A stretch of 64,000 bases of DNA from Desulfolucanica intricata (GCF_001592105.1 NZ_BCWE01000002.1:62001-126000); one strand, 5' to 3'; positions 36,417 to 44,982 are shown, counted from the stretch's first letter. Numbers and translations: made by a program. Notes: a model not told the origin generated them from the sequence alone.

Positions 36417-37583
36417 TTACCTGGTAAATGGGCTAAAGCGCATGATCTCCTTTAAGGCCAGAATTAAATCGTCGATATCCCGGGCGGTGTTGAAAACGCC
36501 AATGCCCACCCGTACCGTACCCCGGTCAATGGTGCCGGTGGTCCGGTGCGCCAGGGGAGCACAATGCAGCCCCGCCCGGACCATAATGTCATATTTAGTG
36601 TCCAGCAGGTAAGCCACCTGCTCCGGTTTTAGACCCGGCAAATTAAAAGAAATAACCCCCACTTGTTTAGTTGCGTCCAGGGGGCCGTAGATTGTTACGC
36701 TGGCGAGGTCGCGAAGTTTATCCAGAGCATAGCCGGTTAATTCCATTTCATGCCGCCTAATCTTATCGATACTTTCATTTAATATATAATCCACGCCCGC
36801 GCCCAGCCCGGCTATGCCAGCCAGGTTTAAAGTTCCGGCCTCGAAGCGGTCGGGCGGGGTGTCCGGCTGGTCCTCCCTGATGGAATCACCGCCCGTGCCG
36901 CCGAACTTGAACGGGTTAATAGCATATTTTTCATTAATATATAACCCCCCGGTACCGGTAGGCCCCAGCAGTCCCTTATGCCCGGTAAAAGCTAGGAGGT
37001 CAATATGCATCGCTGCCATGTCAATGGGATAAACGCCCGCCGTTTGCGCTGCGTCAACCAATAGTGGTATATTCTTTTGCCGGGCCAGTTGCCCAACTTG
37101 CTCAACGGGCATAATGGTGCCCGTAACGTTGGAAGCATGCAAAAGCACGATCAGCGCCGTGTCCGGACGCAAGGCGGCGGCAAGTTTCTCCACTTTTAGG
37201 TAACCCTCGGGGGAGCAAGGCACGGCTGTAATGGTTATGCCCTTTTCTTTTTCCAAGTGTTTCAGGCAGCGCCATACCGCATTATGCTCCATGCTGGTGG
37301 TGACCACATGGTCGCCGCTTTTTAAGATGCCCTGCATAGCCAGGTTCAGCGACTCGGTCACGTTGGCGGTAAATACAATGCGGGACGCATCTTGAATATT
37401 GAATAACCTGGCCAGGGACTTGCGGGTCTGAAAGGCTATTTTATCGGCCTGCAGCGCCTTGCGGTAGGCCCCCCGCCCAGAGCTGGCCCCGATGTTGCGC
37501 AGGAAGTTGTCCACGGCCCGGTACACGGCTTCCGGTTTGGGGAAAGAAGTGGCGGCGTTGTCAAGGTATATGGCCAAGGCCAT
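36417..37583 (-). CDS. cysteine desulfurase family protein (class V aminotransferase fold)
   Basis: 388 residues from ATG 37583 (GGGAGGG upstream). PLP enzyme of the IscS/SufS/CsdA superfamily, closest in pattern to the EF2568 subfamily: YLDNAATSFPKPEAV, SMEHNAVWR, LLVDAAQTAG, PLP-lysine in FTGHKGLLGPTGTGG, and the sulfur-accepting Cys in VRAGLHCAPLAHRTTG. It would remove sulfur (or selenium) from cysteine (selenocysteine). In an operon with two small Cys proteins upstream and an Fe-S protein downstream. It lies 5.5 kb from the defense operon and is on the same strand, but nothing links it to that system as a DndA. Confidence 0.9.
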   Translation of the reverse strand: MALAIYLDNAATSFPKPEAVYRAVDNFLRNIGASSGRGAYRKALQADKIAFQTRKSLARLFNIQDASRIVFTANVTESLNLAMQGILKSGDHVVTTSMEHNAVWRCLKHLEKEKGITITAVPCSPEGYLKVEKLAAALRPDTALIVLLHASNVTGTIMPVEQVGQLARQKNIPLLVDAAQTAGVYPIDMAAMHIDLLAFTGHKGLLGPTGTGGLYINEKYAINPFKFGGTGGDSIREDQPDTPPDRFEAGTLNLAGIAGLGAGVDYILNESIDKIRRHEMELTGYALDKLRDLASVTIYGPLDATKQVGVISFNLPGLKPEQVAYLLDTKYDIMVRAGLHCAPLAHRTTGTIDRGTVRVGIGVFNTARDIDDLILALKEIMRFSPFTR

Positions 37584-37624
37584 CCCTCCCTTTATGCACC
37601 ACAAGGGTGCTACTTAATCACACT

Positions 37625-37819
37625 TCACTTGCGCCTTTGAATCTCGTTTTCCGCCAGCAGCACCAGCTGGGCGGGGTCCAGGCTCCGGCCGTCCTCAATT
37701 ACCGGTTCGATAAAATAACTGCAATATTTAAACAGCTCATGGTCCCCGGGCTTAATCAGGCGTCCGGTAACATAGCACAGATCGTTGACCCGCAGGCCGC
37801 AATTGGCACAGCCCCTCAT
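37625..37819 (-). CDS. small Cys protein, CxxC type, paralogue of 37918-38142
   Basis: 64 residues after GGGGGGTG. MRGCANCGLRVNDLCYVTGR and YCSYF give Cys in C-x2-C-x7-C-x19-C arrangement, compatible with a zinc or Fe-S site. Shares the CSYF.P..EDG..L.P.QL.LL..E.. tail with the next upstream gene. Function unknown; operon position before a cysteine desulfurase suggests a sulfur or metalloid carrier. Confidence 0.75.
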   Translation of the reverse strand: MRGCANCGLRVNDLCYVTGRLIKPGDHELFKYCSYFIEPVIEDGRSLDPAQLVLLAENEIQRRK

Positions 37820-37917
37820 AATTACACCCCCCGCAATGTACTAAAACATATTTTGTTACCTGCCAGGTTTTAACTAAATAAACCGTTCTACAGCAACACT
37901 TTTTAGGACCAGCTACG

Positions 37918-38142
37918 CTAAATAGGTCCCTTAAATCCCCTGGCCCGCATCTCCACTTCCTTCAACATCAGGTGCTGTTCGGGAGAAAGCAGTTCCCCGT
38001 CCTCTTCCACAAGCGGGGTAAAATAACTGCACTCGCGTTCAGCCTCCGGCGTTTGGGGCATCATCAGGTAATGGTACTTCATACAGCGCAGCCGGTCGTT
38101 CTCCCGCTTGGCGATACCACAACGCGCACAATCTACAGGCAT
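37918..38142 (-). CDS. small Cys protein, CxxC type
   Basis: 74 residues, GGGGAGG before ATG. MPVDCARCGIAKRENDRLRC and ECSYFTPLVEEDGELLSPEQ define the same family as 37625-37819. First gene of the leftward operon that diverges from an ArsR gene at 38308; the shared intergenic region carries AT-rich repeats, so likely ArsR-regulated. Confidence 0.75.
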   Translation of the reverse strand: MPVDCARCGIAKRENDRLRCMKYHYLMMPQTPEAERECSYFTPLVEEDGELLSPEQHLMLKEVEMRARGFKGPI

Positions 38143-38232
38143 TTGATCCTCCCCAATATAAGTTAATTATTATTTAATTATAGTAAAATCCAAGCATTTT
38201 GCCAATATAATATGTAAAGGAATTAAATAATA

Positions 38233-38261
38233 TTGACAACAATAAAGTATAAAGTTATCAT
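38233..38261 (+). promoter_or_regulatory. promoter of the arsR-thioredoxin-ccdA operon
   Basis: TTGACA at 38233-38238, 17-base spacer, TATCAT at 38256-38261, 46 bases before the ATG at 38308. AT-rich repeats around and after it (to ~38292) are a plausible ArsR operator shared with the divergent operon. Confidence 0.7.
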
Positions 38262-38307
38262 TTAATAAAGAAATCATTATATAAATAAATATTAATGGGG
38301 GTTAACG

Positions 38308-38703
38308 ATGAACTTAAATAATTATGTGAAGATCTTTAAAGCTCTGGGCGAGCCCACCAGGTTAAAAATACTAAAACTATTATCTATTCGACCCATGTTC
38401 GTCTGTGAGCTGGAGTCGGTGCTGCACATGAGCCAGCCGAGAATATCCCAGCATCTGCGGACCATGAAGGAAGCAGGATTGGTTACTGAAAAAAAAGACG
38501 CCCAACGCACCTTTTACAGCCTGCAAATCGATTACCTTGATGAATCTTTTAATAATTTAATCACCTTTTTCCACGCCGACCTGGCCGACCTGCCGCAATT
38601 TAAAGAAGAACATTTAAGGCTAAAGCAGCTGGACAGCGATGCGGATGTATCCGCTTGTAAAGAAGGGAAAATGCAAGTCTTAAATTGGCGACGAGAGGCT
38701 TAA
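38308..38703 (+). CDS. ArsR family metalloregulator
   Basis: 131 residues. KIFKALGEPTRLKILKLLSI, MFVCELESVLHMSQPRISQHLR and a wing KKDAQRTFYSL. One Cys in the VCEL site (ELCVCEL normally has two) and a further Cys in the C-terminal extension (DADVSACKEGK), so the metal/metalloid site may combine both. Autoregulator at the head of the rightward operon 38308-40564 and divergent from 38142. Confidence 0.92.
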   Translation: MNLNNYVKIFKALGEPTRLKILKLLSIRPMFVCELESVLHMSQPRISQHLRTMKEAGLVTEKKDAQRTFYSLQIDYLDESFNNLITFFHADLADLPQFKEEHLRLKQLDSDADVSACKEGKMQVLNWRREA

Positions 38704-38735
38704 CACTGGCGGATATTTTCGATTGGAGGAATGGT

Positions 38736-39239
38736 ATGGGTAAAAGAAGTGTGCTTGTTTTACTGCTGGTAGTTTTACTGGTGGGTGGCGTCGCCTTGGC
38801 TCGTCCTTTGGTCAGCGGTGAGCAAAATGGCGATCTGGCAGCTTCAAGTTCATCTTCAGCAAACCCGGCACCGGCCCGGGATACTCTGGACAGTTTGCTG
38901 ACCGGTGCCTTAAATGGGAAAAAGCCGGCGGTGCTGGTTTTTACATATGATGCTGATTGCTGCCCTTCCACCAGGGAGTTTTTTGATCAGCACAAACAGG
39001 CTGTCCAAACATTAGAACGCAAATATAAAAATTATATCAATTTTGTCTGGATTGACATTGCCTTTTACCAGGAAACCGAGCGCGAGGCGTTAATGAAACT
39101 GGCCCAAAAATACGCGGTTGCCTCTATCCCCGCGGTGGTTCTGATAGGTAAGGATGGTAAAGCTGTTCCACCCATTGTGGGTGAGCTGGACCCTGCCGAG
39201 TTGGATAAACAGCTGCAAGGTCTGGTGAGCGATTCATGA
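38736..39239 (+). CDS. membrane-anchored or exported thioredoxin-fold protein
   Basis: 167 residues from ATG 38736 (GGAGGA five bases upstream). N-terminal hydrophobic helix (SVLVLLLVVLLVGGVALA) directs it outside; thioredoxin-like domain with YDADCCPSTREFF in the active-site position (CC instead of CxxC) and the cis-Pro loop VASIPAVVLIGKDGK. Its stop overlaps the start of ccdA (ATGA), so CcdA probably supplies its electrons. Confidence 0.85.
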   Translation: MGKRSVLVLLLVVLLVGGVALARPLVSGEQNGDLAASSSSSANPAPARDTLDSLLTGALNGKKPAVLVFTYDADCCPSTREFFDQHKQAVQTLERKYKNYINFVWIDIAFYQETEREALMKLAQKYAVASIPAVVLIGKDGKAVPPIVGELDPAELDKQLQGLVSDS

Positions 39240-39904
39240 TTAACTTGCCCGCCGACTCCATTACTCCTTTGGCCGGCATACTGGTTTTTGCCGGAGGACT
39301 AGCCAGCGGGCTCAGTCCCTGTACGCTGCCCACAGCGGTTTTTGTGGTGGGCTATGTGGGCGGTTACGCTGAAAAATCAAAGCTGCGCGGGTTTGTCCTG
39401 GCGCTGGCCTTTGTGTTGGGTTTATCCCTCACCCTGGCCGCTATGGGCGCGGCAGCCGCCCTGGCCGGCAGCTTATTTCTGGAAAGTGATGTTTTATGGT
39501 ATGTACTGTCCTTGGTTCTGCTGCTCATGGGTTTTAACCTGTTGGGTTTATTTAAGCTGCCTGATTTACCCGGACTTAACCTGAAGGCCACAGGGACCAG
39601 AGGCTTTTTAGGGGCGTTTTTACTGGGCATCCCCTTTGCCTTTGCCGCTTCGCCCTGCACCACGCCGGTCACAGCCGGTGTTTTGGCCTATGCAGCCGGT
39701 AAGGGCAGCGCGTTTTACGGGTTTATACTGTTATTTGTCTATGCTTTGGGGCGCAGCTTGCCCCTGCTGGTTGTCGGCACTTTTACGGGACTGGTTAAAA
39801 AAGTAGACCGGCTGCAAGTTTGGAGCGCTATTTTGCAGAGGATCAGCGGCGGGATATTGCTGCTGCTGGGCCTGTGGTTTTTATGGGATAAAATACTACA
39901 TTAA
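39236..39904 (+). CDS. ccdA: CcdA/DsbD-type transmembrane thiol-electron transporter
   Basis: 222 residues, six transmembrane helices. The two conserved Cys motifs GLSPCTLPTAVFVVG (helix 1) and AASPCTTPVTAGVLAY (helix 4) transfer reducing equivalents across the membrane. Translationally coupled to the exported thioredoxin-like protein; followed by a cytoplasmic mini-thioredoxin that could be its inner electron donor. Confidence 0.93.
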   Translation: MINLPADSITPLAGILVFAGGLASGLSPCTLPTAVFVVGYVGGYAEKSKLRGFVLALAFVLGLSLTLAAMGAAAALAGSLFLESDVLWYVLSLVLLLMGFNLLGLFKLPDLPGLNLKATGTRGFLGAFLLGIPFAFAASPCTTPVTAGVLAYAAGKGSAFYGFILLFVYALGRSLPLLVVGTFTGLVKKVDRLQVWSAILQRISGGILLLLGLWFLWDKILH

Positions 39905-39919
39905 AAGGAGGCGCAACTG

Positions 39920-40159
39920 GTGGACATTAAAGTGCTGGGTCCGGGCTGCAAAAAATGCAAAGAGCTGGAAAAGGCAGTGCATAAGGCCGTGGAGGAGATC
40001 GGCCTGGACGCTGCGGTGGAAAAAGTAGAAGAAATGGACAAAATCACCGCGTACAACGTGCTGATGACACCCGGACTGGTGATTAACGGCAAGGTAAAAG
40101 TGTTTGGGCGGGTACCCAAACACAAGGATATCATCCGTTATATCCAGGAAGAAATGTAA
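39920..40159 (+). CDS. mini-thioredoxin (redox-active disulfide protein 2 family)
   Basis: 79 residues from GTG 39920 with AAGGAGG. MDIKVLGPGCKKCKELE carries the CxxC active site (CKKC); TPGLVINGKVKVFGRVPKH is the cis-Pro region of the MTH895-like family. Paralogue at 42165. Probably the cytosolic partner of CcdA in thiol reduction linked to metalloid resistance. Confidence 0.93.
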   Translation: MDIKVLGPGCKKCKELEKAVHKAVEEIGLDAAVEKVEEMDKITAYNVLMTPGLVINGKVKVFGRVPKHKDIIRYIQEEM

Positions 40160-40174
40160 GGGAGGAGATTTGAA

Positions 40175-40564
40175 ATGGCTGAAAATTGCACTTGCAGTTG
40201 TAGTTGCGATGCTTCCGAAATAATTATTCTACCCTGTTCGGGAGCGTCCAACGTGGGGCAAATTGCCAACCAGGCGGGCGTGGAATTAACCAAAGCAGTA
40301 GTAGGCAAAATGTTTTGTCTGGCCGGCATCGGTGGGCACGTGGAAAGTTTTGTGGAATCGGCCAAAGGGGCTAAAAGAATAGTGGCCATTGACGGCTGCC
40401 CCGTGCAGTGCGCCAAAAAGACCCTGGAACATGCTGGAGTGACCATCACTGACTATGTGGTGGTGACCGAAGAGGGCATCAAGAAAGACCACAATTTTAA
40501 CCTGGCCGCGGAAGATATCAATAAAATCTGCGCTAGAATTCGTGCTTCATTGGGTATCAGTTAG
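40175..40564 (+). CDS. DGC-domain putative zinc-binding protein
   Basis: 129 residues. Cys-rich start CTCSCSCD, then the DGC family blocks ILPCSGASNVGQIANQA, MFCLAGIGGHVESF and AIDGCPVQCAKKTLEHAG. Often found beside ArsR, thioredoxin and permease genes; proposed to bind zinc or other soft metals through its many thiols. Last gene of the operon before a strong terminator. Confidence 0.9.
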   Translation: MAENCTCSCSCDASEIIILPCSGASNVGQIANQAGVELTKAVVGKMFCLAGIGGHVESFVESAKGAKRIVAIDGCPVQCAKKTLEHAGVTITDYVVVTEEGIKKDHNFNLAAEDINKICARIRASLGIS

Positions 40565-40617
40565 CTAGTTCATTAAAGTAGCTGTACAACTTGCACAAGG
40601 TGTTAATTTAATTGCAT

Positions 40618-40680
40618 AATTGGGACATTTCTTGACCCCAAAGCTTCGACCAATAAGCATAAGGTGTGTCCCCTTTCCGC
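40618..40680 (-). repeat. GGGGACA-family short repeat
   Basis: On the minus strand this reads AAAGGGGACACACCTTATG ... GGTCAAGAAATGTCCCAATT, the same unit as at 62.93-63.08 kb. Non-coding. Confidence 0.6.
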
Positions 40681-40686
40681 AATAGG

Positions 40687-40720
40687 GCGGGGTTTTAGCT
40701 TGGCTGACCCCGCTTTTTTT
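40687..40720 (+). terminator. intrinsic terminator
   Basis: Stem GCGGGGT (40687-40693) / ACCCCGC (40707-40713) followed by seven T. Ends the 38308-40564 operon. Confidence 0.9.
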
Positions 40721-40772
40721 CTTTAAAAAATTTCACCCTGCCAATATATAACCAAAATTTGTTCCAAATACA

Positions 40773-40835
40773 TTGACAGAGAATAAGGGAACGAGTATAT
40801 TAATACATAAAGATATTATTATATAAGTAATTAAA
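40773..40835 (+). promoter_or_regulatory. promoter plus ArsR-type operator of the permease operon
   Basis: TTGACA at 40773-40778, 17-base spacer, TATATT at 40796-40801. Immediately downstream lies ATTATTATATAAGTAATTA, the core also seen at 49390-49414 and 52792-52816. Confidence 0.72.
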
Positions 40836-41009
40836 TAACCTTAAACCTTGGCAGAACAAAGCTTTAATAGCCTTTGGCCAGGGTAAAGGAGGAATTAATA
40901 TGGTTTAACGAACCGCAGACTAATTTATACCCCGGCACAACAAATTAGTTGCCGGTTAATTAATCAGCAAACTACAAAATCCATTAGAGCTTTTGAGGAG
41001 ATGAATAAC

Positions 41010-42053
41010 ATGACCTTTATGGCGATATTACAAAGCGGTATTAACGAGCTTTTGGAATACCTGTCGGCGCACGTGCTCACCTGCCTGGTGCCGGCCTTCT
41101 TCATTGCCGGCGGGATTGCGGCGGTGGTTTCCACCGGGGCGGTTTTAAAATACTTTGGACCCCGGGCACCAAAGCACTTATCTTACGGCGTTGCCTCGGT
41201 ATCCGGTGCCATCCTGGCTGTGTGCTCCTGTACCGTGCTGCCCTTGTTTGCGGGTATCCATAAAAAGGGCGCGGGTCTGGGCCCTGCGGTCACGTTTCTG
41301 TTCTCCGGCCCGGCTATCAATATACTGGCTATAACGCTTACCGCTCGGAAGATGGGCTGGGAGTTGGGCCTGGCCCGGGCCATCGGCGCGGTGGTGTTTT
41401 CCATAGTCATCGGCCTTTTGATGGCCTTTATTTTCAGGAAAGAAGAAGCCACCAGTGATGATGACGGCGGTATGTTTGAGGGCGAGGAGGGTAAACCTAT
41501 TGGCCATCTGCTAGCCTTTTTCGGCACCCTGGTAGCTATCTTATTATTTGGCACGGCAACTATTCCTTTCTGGAGCAAGATTGCCATTATCTTCGCGCTG
41601 CTAAGTTTTCTGTCCGTGGTGCTCACCCAGTGGTACGACGGGGATGAAGTAAAGGAATGGCTGGCGGAGACCTGGAAATTCGTCAAGCTGATCTTCCCTA
41701 TCCTGCTGGCGGGTGTGTTTGTGGCCGGTGTTTTAAAAGCCGTGATTCCCCAGCACTGGATTGAAGTTTCCGTAGGCGGCAACAGCCTGTCGGCCAACCT
41801 GCTGGCCTCGGTGTTCGGCGCGCTGATGTATTTCTCCACTCTGACCGAGGTGCCCATCGTCAAGGCGTTTTTGGACATGGGCATGGGTAAAGGCCCGGCT
41901 CTGGCGCTGCTCCTGGCCGGCCCGTCGCTCAGCCTGCCCAACATGCTGGTGGTCCGCAACGTCATGGGCACCAAAAGGACCATCGTATATGTGCTGATTG
42001 TGGTGGTACTGGCCACAGTTACGGGTATGGTGTTTGGTAGCATTACGGGTTAG
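41010..42053 (+). CDS. ArsP-like permease (DUF318/PF03773)
   Basis: About 347 residues from ATG 41010 (GAGGAG nine bases upstream; ATG 41001 directly abuts it). Eight or more transmembrane helices. The AVCSCTVLPLFAGIHKKGAG motif near residue 70 is the conserved thiol site of the family; in ArsP, related Cys residues carry trivalent organoarsenicals out of the cell. An acidic cytoplasmic loop (about 150-165) lies mid-protein, followed by the second symmetrical half with TEVPIVKAFLDMGMGKG. Followed by a mini-thioredoxin and ArsR. Confidence 0.9.
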   Translation: MTFMAILQSGINELLEYLSAHVLTCLVPAFFIAGGIAAVVSTGAVLKYFGPRAPKHLSYGVASVSGAILAVCSCTVLPLFAGIHKKGAGLGPAVTFLFSGPAINILAITLTARKMGWELGLARAIGAVVFSIVIGLLMAFIFRKEEATSDDDGGMFEGEEGKPIGHLLAFFGTLVAILLFGTATIPFWSKIAIIFALLSFLSVVLTQWYDGDEVKEWLAETWKFVKLIFPILLAGVFVAGVLKAVIPQHWIEVSVGGNSLSANLLASVFGALMYFSTLTEVPIVKAFLDMGMGKGPALALLLAGPSLSLPNMLVVRNVMGTKRTIVYVLIVVVLATVTGMVFGSITG

Positions 42054-42164
42054 TGGTATCATTATAACCGCTAAAAGTTACGAATTTGTTACTATTGGTT
42101 ATATTTTTTAATACGAATGCAAAATATGAAAAACGATTAACAAATTTTGAAATGAGGTGTTCGC

Positions 42165-42404
42165 ATGGAAATTAAAGTTCTGGGACCCGGCTGTAAAAAC
42201 TGCAAAGCGCTGGAAAACGTAGTGATGGATGCGGTTGCAGAACTAAAGGTTGACGCCGGGGTGGAGAAAGTGGAAGACCCGGGCAAAATTGTGGAGGCCG
42301 GGGTAATGATGACGCCGGGGCTGATTATCAACGGTAAGATTAAATCCACAGGCAAAGTGCCTAAAAAAGACGCCGTGAAAAAAATGATCCAGGAGGAAAT
42401 GTAA
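42165..42404 (+). CDS. mini-thioredoxin (redox-active disulfide protein 2 family)
   Basis: 79 residues, paralogue of 39920-40159. MEIKVLGPGCKNCKALE with CKNC active site; MMTPGLIINGKIKSTGKVPK. Placed directly after the CSC permease, as is frequent in this family, so it may keep the permease thiols reduced. Confidence 0.93.
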   Translation: MEIKVLGPGCKNCKALENVVMDAVAELKVDAGVEKVEDPGKIVEAGVMMTPGLIINGKIKSTGKVPKKDAVKKMIQEEM

Positions 42405-42451
42405 AGCGGGGGATAACTTTATGTGCAATGGAATCTAGGTAAGGCACACCA

Positions 42452-42790
42452 ATGGATAAGATAGCCGAGTTTTACAAAGCCTTGGGGGACAAACCCCGAT
42501 TACAAATATTAAAGATGTTGTCAACCCAAGAGATGTGCGTTAATGAAATCATTGACCGTTTAAACAAGTCTCAACCGGCTATATCACATCACCTTAAGAT
42601 TTTAAAGCAAGCAGGGTTGATTGTTAATAATCGAGATGGCAAGTGGATTAAATATTGTATTAATGTCAACGCTTTTGAAAATATTCTCCAGGGTGAGAAC
42701 GAAGAAGTAATTAAAAGCTACGCACAGCCTATCCAAAGGGTGCTGGAAAATTTAAACCCAGAGAAGAATGGTAATTATAGGCAAGATTAA
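42452..42790 (+). CDS. ArsR family metalloregulator
   Basis: 112 residues. EFYKALGDKPRLQILKMLST, EMCVNEIIDRLNKSQPAISH HLKIL, wing NRDGKWIKYCIN. Only one Cys in the alpha-3 position (MCVNE) plus another in the wing, so the inducer site differs from ELCVCDL-type ArsR. Last gene of the permease operon; probable repressor acting on the operator at 40809-40835. Confidence 0.92.
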   Translation: MDKIAEFYKALGDKPRLQILKMLSTQEMCVNEIIDRLNKSQPAISHHLKILKQAGLIVNNRDGKWIKYCINVNAFENILQGENEEVIKSYAQPIQRVLENLNPEKNGNYRQD

Positions 42791-42801
42791 TTATTCTCAA
42801 A

Positions 42802-42850
42802 AATCAGGCCAGCCGGGGAGTTGAGGTGTTCACCCTCGGCTGGCCTGATT
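42802..42850. terminator. bidirectional terminator hairpin
   Basis: 13-base perfect arms AATCAGGCCAGCC / GGCTGGCCTGATT between convergent genes. Short T-rich stretches follow on both sides. Confidence 0.8.
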
Positions 42851-42941
42851 ATATTTGTTTTGTGATGACTAGAATACATTATTCCGTATTTTTCTGGAAA
42901 AAGTTAAATCTAAGACCACATTGATTTTAACATCAACAAGG

Positions 42942-43841
42942 TTATGCCAGGCTGTGATGTTTATGGTGATGGTGGTGATGTTGAGTTGTACCGCCCCCCT
43001 GGCTGGATGAATACAAGTTACAGGTGATTTGTTTGGCTAACCGGCATTCCTGCTCAAGTTGAATGGTACTGTGAATGATGGCAAAATCCCTGGCCAGGAT
43101 TAGATTACACTTATTAAGCAACTCCTGATAATTAATACCAGCACCAACAATGACATGCATGGTCAGGGAGGGGATGCCGCTGGTAATACTCCAAATGTGC
43201 ACGTCATGAATGTTTTTAACGCCCGGTATTTGTTGTAAGGCCTTAATAATCTTTTCCGCCCGCACTTCCGGGGGGGGCCCCTCCAATAAAATATGCAGTG
43301 TCTCCCTGGTTAAATAATAGGCGCTTCTTAGCAGCATTAAACTAATGCCGATACTAATCACCGGGTCGGCAATATACCAGTGAAAGCGCATCATTAACAA
43401 GCCGCCGGTAATAACTCCGAAGGATGCCAGCGCATCGCCGACAACATGCAGAAAAGCGCTTTTGACGTTTAAATTGTCACCAGCGTGGGTATTCAACAGC
43501 AAAGCTATCAATAAATTAGCTACCAAGCCTACCACAGCAATGATTAACATTTCCTGGCTGCGTATATCAGGCGGAGCCCACAGGCGCCGGATGCCTTCAA
43601 CCAGCACCCAACCTGAGATGACAAATAATGTTGCTCCGTTAATGAAAGCCGCCACTACTTCCAGGCGATGAAACCCATAAGTATTTTGCATGGTTGATGC
43701 TTTGCGTGCCTGGAGTATGGCCAACAGGGTAAGGCCCAGGGCTCCGGCATCCGTAAGCACATGCCAGGCGTCACTGAGCAAGGCCAGGCTGTGGGTCCAA
43801 TAGCCACCGATTATTTCAGCCAGGAATACTTTGGTCCCCAT
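42942..43841 (-). CDS. CDF family cation efflux protein, N-terminally truncated
   Basis: 299 residues from ATG 43841. CDF (CzcD/ZitB) transporter: SLALLSDAWHVLTDAGAL (zinc site HxxxD in helix 2), HVVGDALAS (helix 5 HxxxD), C-terminal cytoplasmic domain VHDVHIWSITSGIPSLTMHV, and a terminal TQHHHHHHKHHS metal-binding tail. It begins at VFLAEIIGGYWTHS, lacking the cytoplasmic lead and most of helix 1 of normal CDF proteins, because the upstream part has been replaced by an acr3-like gene (see 43811-44404). It may be expressed from the internal ATG, but activity is uncertain. Confidence 0.85.
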   Translation of the reverse strand: MGTKVFLAEIIGGYWTHSLALLSDAWHVLTDAGALGLTLLAILQARKASTMQNTYGFHRLEVVAAFINGATLFVISGWVLVEGIRRLWAPPDIRSQEMLIIAVVGLVANLLIALLLNTHAGDNLNVKSAFLHVVGDALASFGVITGGLLMMRFHWYIADPVISIGISLMLLRSAYYLTRETLHILLEGPPPEVRAEKIIKALQQIPGVKNIHDVHIWSITSGIPSLTMHVIVGAGINYQELLNKCNLILARDFAIIHSTIQLEQECRLAKQITCNLYSSSQGGGTTQHHHHHHKHHSLA

Positions 43842-44404
43842 TTTTTTACCAGCCACACCCGGGTGAGATTGCCCAGGATTAAGGGGATGACAATGGTATA
43901 CAAAATAGTCTTCATCATTTGCCAGGCATCCACCGGCACGTATTTGCCGGCCAGGGCGCTCATCCACAGTGGAATGAGCACGATCCCGGCCAAAAAGCTG
44001 GTCACCGTGATCACCAGGGTCATCGGGGCATTGCCTTTGGCCATCGCCGTCCAGGCTACGATCATCCCCGCGCAGGGTACCACCCCGGTAAGGATCAGGC
44101 CCACCGCAAAGTCCGGGTAGCCGGCTAAAAAGACATGGGCCAAAAGCGCCGCCAGAAGAGGGGAAATAAAATAGTTCATGATCATCACTACCGTCATAAA
44201 CCCCACCCGTTTGGCCGCTCCGGCTACCTCGCCCACTTTAATCCCCACCATCATCGGGTAAAGCATAATGAAAAGGGCCACCGGGTAAAAAGGCTGCAGC
44301 TGTTTACCGACGCCCGGCAACAAGTACCCCACCAACAGCCCCAGCACAATAATCCCCATTAACAGCTTAATCATGTGTTTATTGATAAATTGAGCTACGC
44401 GCAT
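43811..44404 (-). CDS. Acr3/bile-acid-symporter family arsenite efflux protein, C-terminally truncated
   Basis: 197 residues, first half of an Acr3-type permease (about five to six helices); relatives, including 53239-54303 here, have ~350. The conserved Cys of Acr3 lies in GVVPCAGMIVAWTAMAKGN. The frame ends in the first codons of the CDF gene (last 31 bases overlap it), so a deletion fused the 5' half of this gene to the body of a CDF gene. Probably non-functional. Confidence 0.82.
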   Translation of the reverse strand: MRVAQFINKHMIKLLMGIIVLGLLVGYLLPGVGKQLQPFYPVALFIMLYPMMVGIKVGEVAGAAKRVGFMTVVMIMNYFISPLLAALLAHVFLAGYPDFAVGLILTGVVPCAGMIVAWTAMAKGNAPMTLVITVTSFLAGIVLIPLWMSALAGKYVPVDAWQMMKTILYTIVIPLILGNLTRVWLVKKWGPKYSWLK

Positions 44405-44489
44405 ACAGCTCCCCCCTCAACACTTTTATAGACTGGTAAAAACATTTAAGAGAACGGGGGCTGCGTTATTTTGCTCCCGTTCTCCGGCT

Positions 44490-44786
44490 TTAATCAAAGG
44501 TATAGCCTGACACTACAGCGTATCGCCGGGATGCTGGCCAAACAAAGCAGCGCCGCTTTGTCGTAACCATTTGGTCGGCGGCCCGGACACTGGCCAGCAT
44601 GGAGGCCTGGCCCACGTTGGAAGCGCCGGCACTATAAAATACCGCCACCGGGCTGGGTTTTTCCTCTACCTCTACACCCTGGGTCTTTTGATTCATGTAA
44701 GGCAAATACAGTTTTCCTTTACCGGTTTCGGCTCCGGTTCCGGGACTCTAGACATGCCGCAAACAAAGCTGCTTTTATCCTCCATA
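44490..44786 (-). pseudogene. DGC-domain protein, frameshifted
   Basis: Begins MEDKSSFVCGMSRVPEPEPK at 44786, is interrupted by a stop, then resumes in another frame with VAVFYSAGASNVGQASMLAS and decays after a second slip. Homologous to the intact DGC gene at 40175. First gene after the operator at 44815-44856. Confidence 0.75.
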
Positions 44787-44814
44787 ACTTGTTCAGCTCC
44801 TTAATAAGTATTAG

Positions 44815-44856
44815 CTAATATAAGATAATCATGATTAAATTATATACTTATATTAG
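44815..44856. promoter_or_regulatory. inverted-repeat operator
   Basis: CTAATATAAG (44815-44824) and CTTATATTAG (44847-44856) are perfect complements 22 bases apart, upstream of the leftward DGC/acr3/CDF genes. Likely an ArsR-type or PadR-type binding site. Confidence 0.7.
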
Positions 44857-44908
44857 TTATGACTTTGGCCATTTGTCAATAGTTAGTTTTTTATGTGGGG
44901 TCAAAATA

Positions 44909-44951
44909 AAAAACCCTGAACAACCGCCCTATAAGGTTATTCAGGGTTTTT
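44909..44951 (-). terminator. intrinsic terminator
   Basis: 11-base arms AAAAACCCTGA / TCAGGGTTTTT; on the minus strand the stem is followed by TTTTTTATTTT. Ends the transcript of the small CCDM gene and its upstream genes. Confidence 0.88.
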
Positions 44952-44982
44952 ATGCATAATAGCTATATTATTGGTTGACCAA

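Noticed and set aside
36417-37583. Cysteine desulfurase as the DndA of the defense system
   Set aside because: It is in a separate operon with small Cys proteins and an Fe-S protein behind an ArsR-controlled region, and belongs to a different desulfurase subfamily by motif; only a supply role can be imagined.
41183-42043. 286-codon frame antisense to the permease gene
   Set aside because: A shadow of the strongly coding, motif-bearing plus-strand permease.
44700-44786. TGA in the DGC pseudogene as a further selenocysteine codon
   Set aside because: The frame beyond that TGA ends at once; the gene needs frameshifts to be read, so simple decay is the better explanation.
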